64,000 bases of DNA. Source: Kitasatospora sp. NBC_01266. Lineage in GTDB: Bacteria; Actinomycetota; Actinomycetes; Streptomycetales; Streptomycetaceae. The DNA is taken from assembly GCF_036242395.1 (NCBI RefSeq), contig NZ_CP108459.1:79891-143890 (forward strand), read 5' to 3'. The position numbers were made by a program, and so were the translations under genes. Below the pieces are notes generated by a model. It did not search any database and was not told the origin of the DNA. It saw only the letters and a program-made list of their open reading frames with translations. Shown here piece after piece: positions 1 through 9,947 of this stretch. Each line of letters opens with the position of its first letter. Position 1 is the stretch's first letter.

Positions 1-982
1 CGCGCAGGTGGCGGGTCCAGTAGTCCGGGGTGCCCCAGTCCTCGGCGATCGTGCCGTGGACACCGGAGACCACCGGGATGGTCGGCTGCTGGTAGGAGAT
101 GCTCTCCGCCACCAGGTGGAACTCGGCGAGGACCGGGTCCATCAGCGGGGAGTGGAAGGCGTGCGAGACCTTCAAACGGCTGGTCTTGCGGCCCTGGGCG
201 GTGAACTCGGCGACGATCGCCTCGACATCCGCCTCGACACCCGAAACCACCACCGAGGAGGGGCTGTTGATCGCCGCGATCCCGACGGTGTCCGTCAGGT
301 GCGGCAGGACCTCGGCCTCGGTGGCCTGGAGCGCGGCCATCGCGCCACCGGCGGGCAGCGCCTGCATCAGACGCCCACGGGCGGCGACCAGGCGGGCGGC
401 GTCGGCCAGGGTGATGGCGCCGGAGGCGTGGGCGGCGGTGATCTCACCGATCGAGTGCCCGGCCAGGAAGTCCGGACGCACCCCCCACGACTCCACCAGA
501 CGGAACAACGCCGTCTCCACCGCGAACAACGCGGGCTGGGTGTAGGCAGTGCTCGCCAGCAGCTCCGCGTCCTCGCCCCACATCACATCCTTCAGCGGCC
601 GGTCCAAGTGCTCATCGAGCGCGGCCACGGCCTCGTCCAACGCGGCAGCGAACACCGGGAACGCCGCGTGCAACTCACGGCCCATCCCCAGCCGCTGCGC
701 ACCCTGACCCGTGAACACGAACGCCGACTTGCCCTCACGCACCGACCCGGTCACCACACCCGGCGACCCCACACCCTCCACCAGCGCGGACAGACCCGCC
801 AGCAACTCCTCACGCCCCCCGGCCACCACCACCGCACGGTGGTCCAGCCGGGCCCGACGCGTGGCCAGCGCACGACCGACACCCGCCAGCTCAGCCGACC
901 CCAGCCCCTCGGCGAACGCGGCCAACCGCTCCGCCTGGGCCCGCACCGCCTGCGCGCTACGACCCGACACCACCCACGGCAC
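1..982 (-). repeat. AT cassette copy in PKS A (inverted relative to PKS E)
   Basis: The reverse complement of 1-982 aligns without gaps to 40755-41736 (paired coordinates sum to 41737). It covers the KS-AT linker and most of the malonyl AT. The copy is cut by the window edge. The two copies are in opposite orientation about 40 kb apart. Confidence 0.85.
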
Positions 983-3900
983 CAGCGACGGCACAGCGCC
1001 CGTCACCGACTGCGCCTCGGCGGTGGCCGCCGGCGGCTCCTCGATGATCAGGTGGGCGTTGGTGCCGCTGATCCCGAAGGAGGAGACGCCCGCCCGGCGC
1101 GGCCGGTCACCGGCCGGCCAGGGGACCTCCTCGGTCAGCAGCTGGACCGCGCCCTGGTCCCAGGCGACCTGCGGCGAGGGCTCGTCCACGTGCAGCGTCC
1201 TCGGCAGCACGCCGTGGCGCATCGCCTCCACCATCTTGATGACACCGGCGACACCGGCGGCGGCCTGGGTGTGGCCGATGTTGGACTTGATCGAGCCGAG
1301 CCAGAGCGGTGCGCCCTGGCCCCGCTCCTGGCCGTAGGTGGCCAGCAGGGCCTGGGCCTCGATCGGGTCACCGAGCGTGGTGCCGGTGCCATGGCCCTCG
1401 ACCACGTCGACGTCGGCGGGGGTGAGCCCGCCGTCCCGCAGCGCGCGCAGCACGACCCGCTGCTGGGCGGGGCCGTTGGGCGCGGTCAGGCCGTTGGACG
1501 CACCGTCCTGGTTGACCGCCGAGCCGCGCATGATGCCCAGCACCTGGTGGCCGTTGGCCTCGGCGTCGGACAGCCGCTCCAGGAGCAGCAGGCCCACGCC
1601 CTCGCCCCAGCCGGTGCCGTCCGCGCCGCTGCCGAAGGACTTGCACCGGCCGTCGGCGGAGAGGCCGCCCTGCCGGCTCATGTCCACGAAGGTGTCCGGG
1701 GTGGACATCACGGTGACACCGCCCGCGAGCGCCAGACCGCACTCGCCGCGCCGCAGCGCCTGCGCCGCCCAGTGCATCGCCACCAGGGACGAGGAGCACG
1801 CCGTGTCGACGGTGACCGCCGGGCCCTCCAGGCCCAGGGCGTAGGCGACGCGGCCGGAGACCACGCTGGCCAGGCTGCCGTTGCCGTGGTAGCCCGCGAG
1901 GTGCTCGGGCAGCGGGCCCAGGCGCAGGCCCCAGTCGTGGTACATCACGCCGGCGAACACGCCGGTGTCGCTGCCGCGCAGGGTGTGCGGGTCGATGCCG
2001 GCCCGCTCGAAGGTCTCCCAGGCGGTCTCCAGCAGCAGGCGCTGCTGCGGGTCCATCGCCTGCGCCTCGCGCGGGCTGATGCCGAAGAACTCGGGGTCGA
2101 AGTCGGCCGCCTGGTAGAGGAAACCGCCCTGGTCGCTGCGGCTCTTACCGGGCTTGCCCGGCTCCGGGTCGAAGACGTCGGAGTCCCAGCCGCGGTCGGT
2201 GGGGAACGCGGAGATCGCGTCCACCCCACCCCGGACCAGCTGCCACAGCTCGGCCGGCGAGGTCACGCCGCCCGGGTAGCGGCAGGCCATGCCGACGATC
2301 GCGATCGGGTCGTCGTCGCTCGCGGCCAGTGCTCCGGCCGGGGCCGCGGACCGGGTGTCCTGGTCCGGGTCGCCGAGCCGGCCCGCGAGGTGGTCGGCCA
2401 GCGCGTTCGGTGACGGGTAGTCGAAGATCAGCGTGGCGGTGAGCGGCAGGCCGATCGCCGAGCTGAGCCGGTTGCGCAGTTCCACGGCGGCCAGCGAGTC
2501 GAAGCCCATCTCGTTGAACGCGCGGGTCGGGCTGACCCGGTGGCCGCCGTCGTGGCCGAGGACGGCCGCGACCTGGGTGCGCACCAGCTCGAGCAGGGCC
2601 TCGCCGCGCTCGGCCCGGGACAGCCCGGCCAGGCTGCGGGTCAGCGGCTGGTCGACCGGCGCGGTGCCGGCGGCCGCGGCGCGGCGCACCGGGCGCACCA
2701 GGCCGTGCAGCACGGCTGGGAGTTCGGCGGCGCGGGCCTGCAGGGTGCGCAGGTTGAACCGGACGGGCACCACGGCCGCGGCGTCCGCGTCGGTGCCCAG
2801 CGCCTCGTCGAACAGCGCCAGGTTCTCGGCCGGCGAGAGGATCTGCAGGCCCAGGCGGTCGATCCGGCGCAGCGCGGCCTCGTCGAGCTGTCCGCCCATG
2901 CCGCCGACACCGGTCCACAGACCCCAGGCGAGCGAGGTGGCGGGCAGGCCGGCGGCGCGGCGGTGGGCGGCGAGCGCGTCGAGGAAGAGGTTCGCCGCCG
3001 CGTAGTTGCCCTGGCCGGCGCCGTCCAGGAAGGTCGCCGTGGAGGAGAACAGGACGAACGCGGCCAGGTCCAGGTCCTGGGTCAGCTCGTGCAGGTACCA
3101 GGCCCCGTCGACCTTGGGGCGCAGCACGGTCGCCAGCCGCTCGTGGTCGAGCGAGTCGATCAGGCCGTCGTCGAGCACCCCGGCCGCGTGCACCACGGCG
3201 GTCAGCGGGTGCTCGGCGGGGATCGCGGCCAGCAGGGCGGCGATGGCGTGGCGGTCGGCCACGTCGAGCGCGGCCACCTCGACCTCGGCGCCCAGCCCGG
3301 CCAGCTCGGCCGAGAGTTCACCGGCGCCCGGCGCGTCGGCGCCGCGCCGGCTGGTGAGCAGCAGGTGGCGCACGCCGTGCTCGGTGACCAGGTGGCGGGC
3401 CACGGTGGCGGCGACGCCGCCGGTGCCGCCGGTGATCAGCACCGTGCCGTCCGGCCCCCACGGCGCCGGGCGGCTCTCGCCGCCGGACAGGGTGGCCAGG
3501 CGCGGCACGAGGAACTCGCCGTCCCGGACGGCCGCCTCGCTCTCGTCCAGGCCGGCCGCGAGCCGCGTCAGCTGCGCGTCGTCGATCGAGCCGTCGGAGT
3601 CCAGCAGCACGAACCGGCCCGGGTGCTCGGCCTGCGCGGAGCGCACCAGGCCCCACACCGGCGCCTGGGCGAGGTCGGTCGGCTCGCCCGGCGTGACGGC
3701 GACCGCCCGGCGGGTGAGGACGACCAGTCGGCCGGTGGCGGAGCGCTCGTCGGCCAGCCAGGAGCGCAGCGCGTCGAGCACCTCGCCGGTCGCGGTCAGC
3801 ACCTGCTCGGGCAGGTCGGCCTCGGCCAGGGCCGCCGGGCAGGGGTGGGCGACGGTCAGCGGCGCGTCCGCGCCCGGGGCGGGCAGCGGGGCGGGCGTCC

Positions 3901-6900
3901 AGCGCAGCTGGAAGAGCGCGTCGCGGTGCGTGGCGCGCAGCCGCTCCGGGTCGAGCGGCCGCACGGTGAAGGAGTCGACCCGGCCGACCGGCGCGCCGTC
4001 CGGGCCAGCCAGGTCCAGCGCCACCGAGTCGGCGCCGGTGGCGGTGATCCGCACCCGCAGCGCGGCCGGACCGGTGGCGTACAGGCTGACGCCCGACCAG
4101 GCGAACGGCAGGCGGGGGCCCTGGCCCACGGGCTCGGGCGAGGCGAAGTCGGTGGCCTGCAGGACGGCGTCCAGCAGGGCCGGGTGCAGGCCGAAGGAGC
4201 CGGCCTGGTCGGCGACCTGAGTCGGCAGCGCCACCTCGGCGAACACCTCGCCGGTGCCGCGCCACACGGCGCTCAGGCCGTGGAAGGCCGGGCCGTAGCC
4301 GTAGCCCTGCGCGGCCATCTCGGCGTAGAGGCCGGTGAGGTCCACCGCCTCGGCGCCGCGCGGCGGCCAGACGGCCGCGTCGAACGGGTGGGCGGCGGTG
4401 CCGCGCGCGGTCAGCACGCCGGAGGCGTTGCGGCTCCACGGGGCGTCGGCCGGGGCGTCCTCGTCGCGGGAGTGGAAGGTGATCGCGCGGCGGCCGTCGG
4501 GGCCGGCCGGCTCGACGACGATCTGCAGCGCGACCCCGCCGGTGGCGGGCAGGACGAGCGGGGCCTCCATGATCAGCTCATCGAGGTGGGCGCAGCCGGT
4601 CTCCTCGCCCGCGCGCAGCGCGAGCTCGACGAAGGCGGTGCCCGGCAGCAGGGTGCTGCCCGCGATCACGTGGTCGGCGAGCCAGCCCTGCGAGCGCGGC
4701 GAGACCCGGCCGGTGAGGACCGTGGTCCCGGTGCCGGCCAGCGACACCACCGCACCCAGCAGCGGGTGGTCCACGGCGACCTGGCCCAGGCCGCTCGCCT
4801 CGCCGCGCGAGAGCGGCGCGGACAGCCAGAAGCGCTCCCGCTGGAACGCGTAGGTGGGCAGCTCGACCTGGCGGGCGCCGCGGCCGGCGAAGAAGGCCGG
4901 CCAGTCCACCCGGGCGCCGCGGGCGTGCACCCGGGCCAGCGCGCCGAGCAGCTGGCGCCGCTCGTCGAGGCCGCGGCGCAGCGAGCCGACGAACTCGGTG
5001 GCGGCGGAGTCCTGGAGGATCTCGCGGCCCAGGCCGGAGAGCACCGGGTCGGGGCCGATCTCCAGGAAGGTGGTGACGCCGAGGTCGGCCAGGGTGCGGA
5101 CGCCGTCGTGGAAGCGGACCGCCTCGCGCACGTGGCGCACCCAGTACTCGGGGGAGCAGAGCTCCTCGGCGGTGGCGGCGCGCCCGGTGAGGGTGGAGAC
5201 CACCGGGATGCGCGGCGCGCGGTAGTCCAGGATCTGGGCGAGCTGCCGGAACTCCGCCAGCATCGGCTCCATCAGCGGGGAGTGGAAGGCGTGCGAGACC
5301 CGCAGCCGCTTGGTGCGGTGACCCGCGGCCTCAAGCCGGGCCGCCAGCTCCTCGACCGCCGCCGCCTCGCCCGAGACGACCACGGACTGCGGGCCGTTGA
5401 CCGCGGCGATGCTCACCTGGTCCGACCCGCCGCCGAGCAGCGCGGCCACCGCCTCCTCGGAGGCCGTCACCGCCACCATGGCGCCGCCGGCGGGCAGCGC
5501 CTGCATCAGGCGACCGCGCGCGGCCACCAGGGTCGCCGCGTCGTCCAGCGACAGCACGCCCGCGACGTGCGCGGCGGCCAGCTCGCCGATGGAGTGGCCC
5601 GCCACGTGGTCGGGGCGCACCCCCCAGGACTCGAGCAGCCGGAACAGCGCCACCTCGACGGCGAACAGCGCGGCCTGCGCGTACCCGGTCTGGTCGAGCA
5701 GCGCGCTCTCGGGGGTGCCGTCCGCGGCGAACAGGATCTCGCGCAGCGGGCGGTCGAGCTGCAGGTCGAGGTGGCCGGCCGCCTCGTCGAGGGCGGCGGC
5801 GAAGACCGGCTCGGTGTCGTACAGCGCCCGGCCCATGGCGGCGCGCTGGCTGCCCTGGCCGGTGAAGAGGAAGGCCAGGCGGCCGGTCCCGGCACCGCCC
5901 AGCGCGACGGCCGGCGACTCCTGGCCCGAGGCCAGGGCGCGCAGCGCGGTCAGCGTCTCGTCGCGGTCCTCGGCCACCAGCACGGCGCGGTGGCGCAGCG
6001 TGGCACGGGAGGTGGCCAGGGACAGCGCGAGGTCGGCGGGGGCCAGCTCGGTGTCCGCCTCGACGCGGGCCAGCAGGCGCTCGGCCTGCGCGCGCAGCGC
6101 GGTCTCGGTGGCGCCGGAGACCACCAGCGCGACCGGGCCGGCGGCCTGCGGGGCGCTGCCCCCGGCCTGCCGCGCGGCCTCGGCGGTGGGCGGCTCCTCG
6201 ATGATCAGGTGCGCGTTGGTGCCGCTGACGCCGAACGAGGAGACGCCCGCGCGCCGGGGCTCGGTGCCCTTGGGCCAGGCCAGCGGCTCGGTCAGCAGCT
6301 CCACCTGGCCGGCCGACCAGTCGACGTTGGGGGTGGGCTGGTCGACGTGCAGGGTGCTGGGCAGCAGCTCGTGGCGCATCGCCATGAGCATCTTGATGAT
6401 GCCGGCCGAGCCGGCGGCGGCCTGGGTGTGGCCGATGTTGGACTTGACCGAGCCGAGCCGCAGCGGTGCGGCCTCGCCCCGGTCCCTGCCGTAGGTGGCC
6501 AGCAGCGCCTGGGCCTCGATCGGGTCGCCGAGCGTGGTGCCGGTGCCGTGCGCCTCGACCGCGTCGACCTGGGCGCCGGTGAGTCCGGCGTTGGCCAGGG
6601 ACTGCCGGATGACCTGCTGCTGGGCCCGTCCGCTGGGGGCGGTCAGGCCGTTGGAGGCGCCGTCCTGGTTGATCGCGGAGCCGCGGATCACGCCGACCAC
6701 CGGGTGGCCGTTGGCCTGCGCGTCGGAGAGCCGCTCCAGCACGAAGACGCCGACGCCCTCGGCGAAGGCGGTGCCGTCGGCGGCCGCGGCGAAGGCCTTG
6801 ACCGTGCCGTCGGGTGCCAGGCCGCGCTGCCGGCTGAAGGCGGTGAAGGTGCCTGGGCTGCCCATCACGGCCACGCCGCCGGCCACCGCCAGGGTGGACT

Positions 6901-7912
6901 CGCCGCGCTGCAGGGACTGGATGGCCAGGTGCAGGCCGACCAGCGAGCCGGAGCAGGCGGTGTCGACGGTCAGCGCGGGGCCGGCCAGGCCGAGCACGTA
7001 GCTGACCCGGCCGGAGATGACGCTCGGGGTGTTGCCGCTGAGCAGGTAGCCGTCCAGGCCGTCCGGGGCTTCGTGGAGCCGCATCGCGTACTCCTGCGGC
7101 TCGGCGGCGATGAACACGCCGGCCGCGCTGCCGCGCAGCGAGCCCGGGTCGATGCCGGCCCGCTCGATCGCCTCCCACACGGTCTCCAGCACCAGCCGCT
7201 GCTGCGGGTCCATCGCGAGGGCCTCGCGCGGGCTGATGCCGAAGAAGTCCGCGTCGAACTCGGCGGCGTCCGGCAGGAATCCGCCGTGCCGCAGGTAGGT
7301 GGTGCCGGGGGTGGTGGGGTCGTCGGAGAAGAGTGTGTCGAGGTCCCAGCCGCGGTCCTCGGGGAACGGGTCGCGCACGTGCTCGCCGGCCGCGACCAGC
7401 CGCCACAGGTCCTCCGGCGAGGCCACCCCGCCGGGGTAGCGGCAGCCGATGCCCACGATGGCGATCGGCTCGTCGCTCGCCGCCGCCGCGCGCACGACCG
7501 GTGCCACGTGGTCGGGCAGGCCGAGGACCTCGGTGCGCAGGTGGGCGGCGAGGTCGGCCGGGGACGGGTGGTCGAAGGCGACGGTCGGCGGCATGGTGAG
7601 GCCGGTGGCCCGGTTCAGCCGGGTCTGCAGCTCCAGCAGGGCGACCGAGTCGAGGCCGAGGTCCCTGAAGGAGCGGTCCGGGTCCACCGAGGTCGGGGCC
7701 GGGGGCGTGGCTGCCGCGTCCTGCGGCAGGTCGCCCTGCTTCGACCGCAGTACGGCGAGCGTGTGCTCGCGCACCAGGCCGAGTAGTACGTACGTCTGCT
7801 CGGCGGCGGGCAGCGCCGCCAGCTCACGTACGAGCGGGGACTCCGCCGCCGCGTCGGCCGCGGCCTCACCGGCCGGCCCGCCGTGGATGCCGTGGTTTCC
7901 GGGCTCAGTCAT
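1..7912 (-). CDS. Modular type I PKS A, starter protein (partial, runs off left edge)
   Basis: This gene reads leftwards from an ATG at 7912, with GGAG five bases upstream, and has no stop before base 1, so 2637 residues are visible. Domain order is loading ACP (Ser89 in a GLDSVA context), KS1 (Cys320 in TACSGSL), AT1 (Ser774 in GHSIGE; HAFH signature, malonyl-CoA), DH1 (His1081, HxxxGxxxxP intact), KR1 (Rossmann motif near 1491, LDD motif, Tyr1637), ACP1 (Ser1806), KS2 (Cys2039) and AT2 (Ser2487, HAFH, malonyl), then the edge. There is no N-terminal coiled-coil docking helix and no loading AT or KSQ. The protein therefore begins the chain and its first ACP must be charged in trans. In vicenistatin-type pathways that ACP receives an aminoacyl-beta-amino-acyl starter from a VinK-type acyltransferase. 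Transcription is opposite to the other PKS genes. The first KS has TACSGS instead of the usual TACSSS. Confidence 0.93.
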   Translation of the reverse strand, partial: MTEPGNHGIHGGPAGEAAADAAAESPLVRELAALPAAEQTYVLLGLVREHTLAVLRSKQGDLPQDAAATPPAPTSVDPDRSFRDLGLDSVALLELQTRLNRATGLTMPPTVAFDHPSPADLAAHLRTEVLGLPDHVAPVVRAAAASDEPIAIVGIGCRYPGGVASPEDLWRLVAAGEHVRDPFPEDRGWDLDTLFSDDPTTPGTTYLRHGGFLPDAAEFDADFFGISPREALAMDPQQRLVLETVWEAIERAGIDPGSLRGSAAGVFIAAEPQEYAMRLHEAPDGLDGYLLSGNTPSVISGRVSYVLGLAGPALTVDTACSGSLVGLHLAIQSLQRGESTLAVAGGVAVMGSPGTFTAFSRQRGLAPDGTVKAFAAAADGTAFAEGVGVFVLERLSDAQANGHPVVGVIRGSAINQDGASNGLTAPSGRAQQQVIRQSLANAGLTGAQVDAVEAHGTGTTLGDPIEAQALLATYGRDRGEAAPLRLGSVKSNIGHTQAAAGSAGIIKMLMAMRHELLPSTLHVDQPTPNVDWSAGQVELLTEPLAWPKGTEPRRAGVSSFGVSGTNAHLIIEEPPTAEAARQAGGSAPQAAGPVALVVSGATETALRAQAERLLARVEADTELAPADLALSLATSRATLRHRAVLVAEDRDETLTALRALASGQESPAVALGGAGTGRLAFLFTGQGSQRAAMGRALYDTEPVFAAALDEAAGHLDLQLDRPLREILFAADGTPESALLDQTGYAQAALFAVEVALFRLLESWGVRPDHVAGHSIGELAAAHVAGVLSLDDAATLVAARGRLMQALPAGGAMVAVTASEEAVAALLGGGSDQVSIAAVNGPQSVVVSGEAAAVEELAARLEAAGHRTKRLRVSHAFHSPLMEPMLAEFRQLAQILDYRAPRIPVVSTLTGRAATAEELCSPEYWVRHVREAVRFHDGVRTLADLGVTTFLEIGPDPVLSGLGREILQDSAATEFVGSLRRGLDERRQLLGALARVHARGARVDWPAFFAGRGARQVELPTYAFQRERFWLSAPLSRGEASGLGQVAVDHPLLGAVVSLAGTGTTVLTGRVSPRSQGWLADHVIAGSTLLPGTAFVELALRAGEETGCAHLDELIMEAPLVLPATGGVALQIVVEPAGPDGRRAITFHSRDEDAPADAPWSRNASGVLTARGTAAHPFDAAVWPPRGAEAVDLTGLYAEMAAQGYGYGPAFHGLSAVWRGTGEVFAEVALPTQVADQAGSFGLHPALLDAVLQATDFASPEPVGQGPRLPFAWSGVSLYATGPAALRVRITATGADSVALDLAGPDGAPVGRVDSFTVRPLDPERLRATHRDALFQLRWTPAPLPAPGADAPLTVAHPCPAALAEADLPEQVLTATGEVLDALRSWLADERSATGRLVVLTRRAVAVTPGEPTDLAQAPVWGLVRSAQAEHPGRFVLLDSDGSIDDAQLTRLAAGLDESEAAVRDGEFLVPRLATLSGGESRPAPWGPDGTVLITGGTGGVAATVARHLVTEHGVRHLLLTSRRGADAPGAGELSAELAGLGAEVEVAALDVADRHAIAALLAAIPAEHPLTAVVHAAGVLDDGLIDSLDHERLATVLRPKVDGAWYLHELTQDLDLAAFVLFSSTATFLDGAGQGNYAAANLFLDALAAHRRAAGLPATSLAWGLWTGVGGMGGQLDEAALRRIDRLGLQILSPAENLALFDEALGTDADAAAVVPVRFNLRTLQARAAELPAVLHGLVRPVRRAAAAGTAPVDQPLTRSLAGLSRAERGEALLELVRTQVAAVLGHDGGHRVSPTRAFNEMGFDSLAAVELRNRLSSAIGLPLTATLIFDYPSPNALADHLAGRLGDPDQDTRSAAPAGALAASDDDPIAIVGMACRYPGGVTSPAELWQLVRGGVDAISAFPTDRGWDSDVFDPEPGKPGKSRSDQGGFLYQAADFDPEFFGISPREAQAMDPQQRLLLETAWETFERAGIDPHTLRGSDTGVFAGVMYHDWGLRLGPLPEHLAGYHGNGSLASVVSGRVAYALGLEGPAVTVDTACSSSLVAMHWAAQALRRGECGLALAGGVTVMSTPDTFVDMSRQGGLSADGRCKSFGSGADGTGWGEGVGLLLLERLSDAEANGHQVLGIMRGSAVNQDGASNGLTAPNGPAQQRVVLRALRDGGLTPADVDVVEGHGTGTTLGDPIEAQALLATYGQERGQGAPLWLGSIKSNIGHTQAAAGVAGVIKMVEAMRHGVLPRTLHVDEPSPQVAWDQGAVQLLTEEVPWPAGDRPRRAGVSSFGISGTNAHLIIEEPPAATAEAQSVTGAVPSLVPWVVSGRSAQAVRAQAERLAAFAEGLGSAELAGVGRALATRRARLDHRAVVVAGGREELLAGLSALVEGVGSPGVVTGSVREGKSAFVFTGQGAQRLGMGRELHAAFPVFAAALDEAVAALDEHLDRPLKDVMWGEDAELLASTAYTQPALFAVETALFRLVESWGVRPDFLAGHSIGEITAAHASGAITLADAARLVAARGRLMQALPAGGAMAALQATEAEVLPHLTDTVGIAAINSPSSVVVSGVEADVEAIVAEFTAQGRKTSRLKVSHAFHSPLMDPVLAEFHLVAESISYQQPTIPVVSGVHGTIAEDWGTPDYWTRHLR

Positions 7913-7977
7913 CTGCACTCCACACACTCGTTGTCCGCAGCGGACGGAGGGAACATCAGTGGTCCAGGACGCTCGCC

Positions 7978-8013
7978 GTCCGCCCGGTGACGAGGCGTCA
8001 TCACCGGGCGGAC
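7978..8013. terminator. Perfect 13-bp hairpin between ferredoxin and PKS A
   Basis: The arms GTCCGCCCGGTGA (7978-7990) and TCACCGGGCGGAC (8001-8013) are exactly complementary around a 10-nt loop. The hairpin lies downstream of the ferredoxin stop and upstream of the PKS A start, both on the minus strand. It could end the P450-ferredoxin transcript, leaving PKS A with its own promoter. No U-tract follows, which is normal in GC-rich actinomycetes. Confidence 0.6.
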
Positions 8014-8082
8014 GGGGCTGATCTGTTCAGGTGGGCCGGGTGAGGGCCGAAACTCTGCCGAACGGCCCGAAGGACGGATCGG

Positions 8083-8139
8083 GGTGGCCGGTGGTGTCGC
8101 GGCCGGTGGGGCGGTGGCCGACGGTGTCGCGGCCGGTGG
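8083..8139. repeat. Two 27-bp tandem direct repeats
   Basis: Copies at 8083-8109 and 8113-8139 start 30 bp apart and differ at two positions near GGTGGCCG(GT/AC)GGTGTC. They sit just downstream of the ferredoxin stop codon. Their function is unknown; they may be a slipped-strand duplication in an untranslated region. Confidence 0.6.
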
Positions 8140-8144
8140 TGCTC

Positions 8145-8357
8145 TCAGTCGGCGAGGTGCGCCGGTTCGACCAGGCTCAGGGCCTGGACGGGGCACGCGT
8201 CGATGGAGTCGATGATCTGCACGCGCAGCGACTCATCGGGCTCATCGATGATGAGGATGGCCTGGCCGTCCTCGTCCTGGTCGAAGACGTCGGGACCGGC
8301 GAGCACACAGGCCCCGCAGGCCACGCAGACGTCCTTGTCGATGATGACTTGCAGCAT
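8145..8357 (-). CDS. Small ferredoxin partner of the P450
   Basis: This is a 70-residue ferredoxin. The start is ATG 8357, preceded by GGAGGAAA six bases upstream; an ATG at 8372 overlaps the P450 stop (TAATG) but lacks its own ribosome site. Residues CVACGAC near the N terminus plus a distal CP give a CxxCxxC...CP pattern, so all four ligands for a [4Fe-4S] cluster are present. Many P450-linked actinomycete ferredoxins instead lack one ligand and carry [3Fe-4S]. The protein is acidic, as expected for an electron carrier. It is encoded directly after the P450, is almost certainly co-translated with it and should feed it electrons from a host reductase. No ferredoxin reductase is seen in the window. 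Confidence 0.92.
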   Translation of the reverse strand: MLQVIIDKDVCVACGACVLAGPDVFDQDEDGQAILIIDEPDESLRVQIIDSIDACPVQALSLVEPAHLAD

Positions 8358-8371
8358 GAACGTTTCCTCCA

Positions 8372-9610
8372 TTACCAGGTGATCGGCAGCTCGTGCAGGC
8401 CCTCGATCAGCGCCCGCTCGTCCTTGAACGGCAGCTCCTCGACGGGCACGGCCAGCCGCAGCCCCGGCAGGCGGCGCAGCAGCGTGGTGAACAGCACCTC
8501 CATCTGCATCCGGACCAGGACCTGGCCGGCGCAGCGGTGGTGGCCGGAGCCGAACGCGATGTTGTCGGCGGCGTTCTCGCGGTGGAAGTCGAGCCGGTCC
8601 GGGTCGGGGAAGACCGAGGGGTCGCTGTCGGCCGCCTGCAGCGAGCAGATGACGCCGTCGCCGGCCTTGATCAGGACGCCGCCGAGCTCCACGTCCTCCT
8701 TGGCGACGCGCACGGTGCCGTGGTCGGAGACGCTGCTGTAGCGCATCAGCTCGTCGACGGCCTGGCCGGCCAGCTCGGGGTGCTCGCGCAGGATCTCGAC
8801 CTGCTCGGGGTGGTTGAGCAGCACCGTGATGGCCATCGTCATGCCGTTCATGGTGCTCTCGTGACCGCCCGCGATCATGATCCGGGCCAGCGCGCTGATG
8901 TCGAGCGTGCTGAGCTCGCCGCCCCGCTCCTCGTTGCGCTGGATCAGCCGGCTGATCAGGTCGTCGGCGGGCTGCTCGGTGCGCTCGGCGATCAGCCGGT
9001 GCAGCAGCACCTCGACGTCGCCGTTGAGCGTCGCGTGCTCCTCCGGGGTGGCCTGGGTCACCAGCGAGGTCATCCAGCGGTGGAAGAGGTTGGTGTACTC
9101 GCTGGGCACGCCGAGCAGTTCGATCATCGCGATCGACGGCAGCGGCATCGTCAGGGCCTCGACGGCGTCGATCGGGCCGCCCTTGGCCACCATCGCGTCG
9201 ATCAGCTCGTCGACCAGCTCCTGGGTCCGGGGCCGCATGGCCTCGACCTTCTTGGCGGTCAGCTCCGGCATCAGCATCATGCGGTGCTTGGTGTGCACGG
9301 GCGGGTCCATGTGGAACAGCGTCCGGCCCACGATGCCCTGCTCCAGCAGCTCCAGCGGGAACCCGAACTGCAGTGGGTAGCCGGGGGCGGCGATGTCCGA
9401 GTCGAAGCGGGGGTCGCGCAGCACCGCCTGCATGTCCTCGTAGCGGGTCAGCAGCCAGGCCTCGCGGCCGTTGAACTTCAGCTTCACCCGGGAGACCGGC
9501 TCGGTCTCGCGCAGCACCGCGTACTCGGGGGCCGGCCGCATCGGGCAGCCTCGCTGCAGCGGGAACGGACGCACCTGCGTCTCCGACCGCGTCGTGGTGA
9601 GTTCCGTCAT
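8372..9610 (-). CDS. Cytochrome P450 monooxygenase (polyketide tailoring)
   Basis: This is a 412-residue class I bacterial P450. ATG 9610 (MTELTT) is chosen because AAGGA sits three to four bases upstream; an in-frame ATG at 9625 has no such site. The I-helix motif AGGHEST is near residue 248, the ExxR motif is in DELMR, and the heme loop FGSGHHRCAG places the proximal Cys at residue 360. There is no membrane anchor, so it is soluble and cytoplasmic. It is followed at once by a ferredoxin gene and sits in the PKS cluster, so hydroxylation or epoxidation of the polyketide after assembly is the likely role. Substrate and position of oxidation cannot be read from the sequence. The upstream region carries SARP-type repeats, so pathway-level activation is plausible. 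Confidence 0.95.
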   Translation of the reverse strand: MTELTTTRSETQVRPFPLQRGCPMRPAPEYAVLRETEPVSRVKLKFNGREAWLLTRYEDMQAVLRDPRFDSDIAAPGYPLQFGFPLELLEQGIVGRTLFHMDPPVHTKHRMMLMPELTAKKVEAMRPRTQELVDELIDAMVAKGGPIDAVEALTMPLPSIAMIELLGVPSEYTNLFHRWMTSLVTQATPEEHATLNGDVEVLLHRLIAERTEQPADDLISRLIQRNEERGGELSTLDISALARIMIAGGHESTMNGMTMAITVLLNHPEQVEILREHPELAGQAVDELMRYSSVSDHGTVRVAKEDVELGGVLIKAGDGVICSLQAADSDPSVFPDPDRLDFHRENAADNIAFGSGHHRCAGQVLVRMQMEVLFTTLLRRLPGLRLAVPVEELPFKDERALIEGLHELPITW

Positions 9611-9947
9611 TTTTCCTTCTCTCATCCGCCCGCCCGCACGGTGTGCGTCACGGTCTTTTATCGATCGGTCTGAGTCGTGGCCGGGGCGTCCGCCGGAACG
9701 GAGTTCACCCCAGGCAGACTCCTTCTATTTCCCGGCCGCCAAAACCCCTAATTTGCCGCTCAGGGGTGCTGCCGGCGACCGCGCCGACCGGTGACATTAG
9801 GGGCCGAAAGACCGGGTGCTGGGGGCGGTGGCAATTGCGGGCCGGATCGGCAGCGGTTTCGATGGAGCCGGCGGCCAAAAGTGCCGCCGGGCCGGTTCTG
9901 CCGACCGGATTCGGCGGCTCTCCGGCCCGGCGAAACTCCACGGCGAT

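Noticed and set aside
8..7786. Long plus-strand frames over 1-7786
   Set aside because: They are shadows of PKS A, which reads on the minus strand and shows complete KS, AT, DH, KR and ACP motifs.
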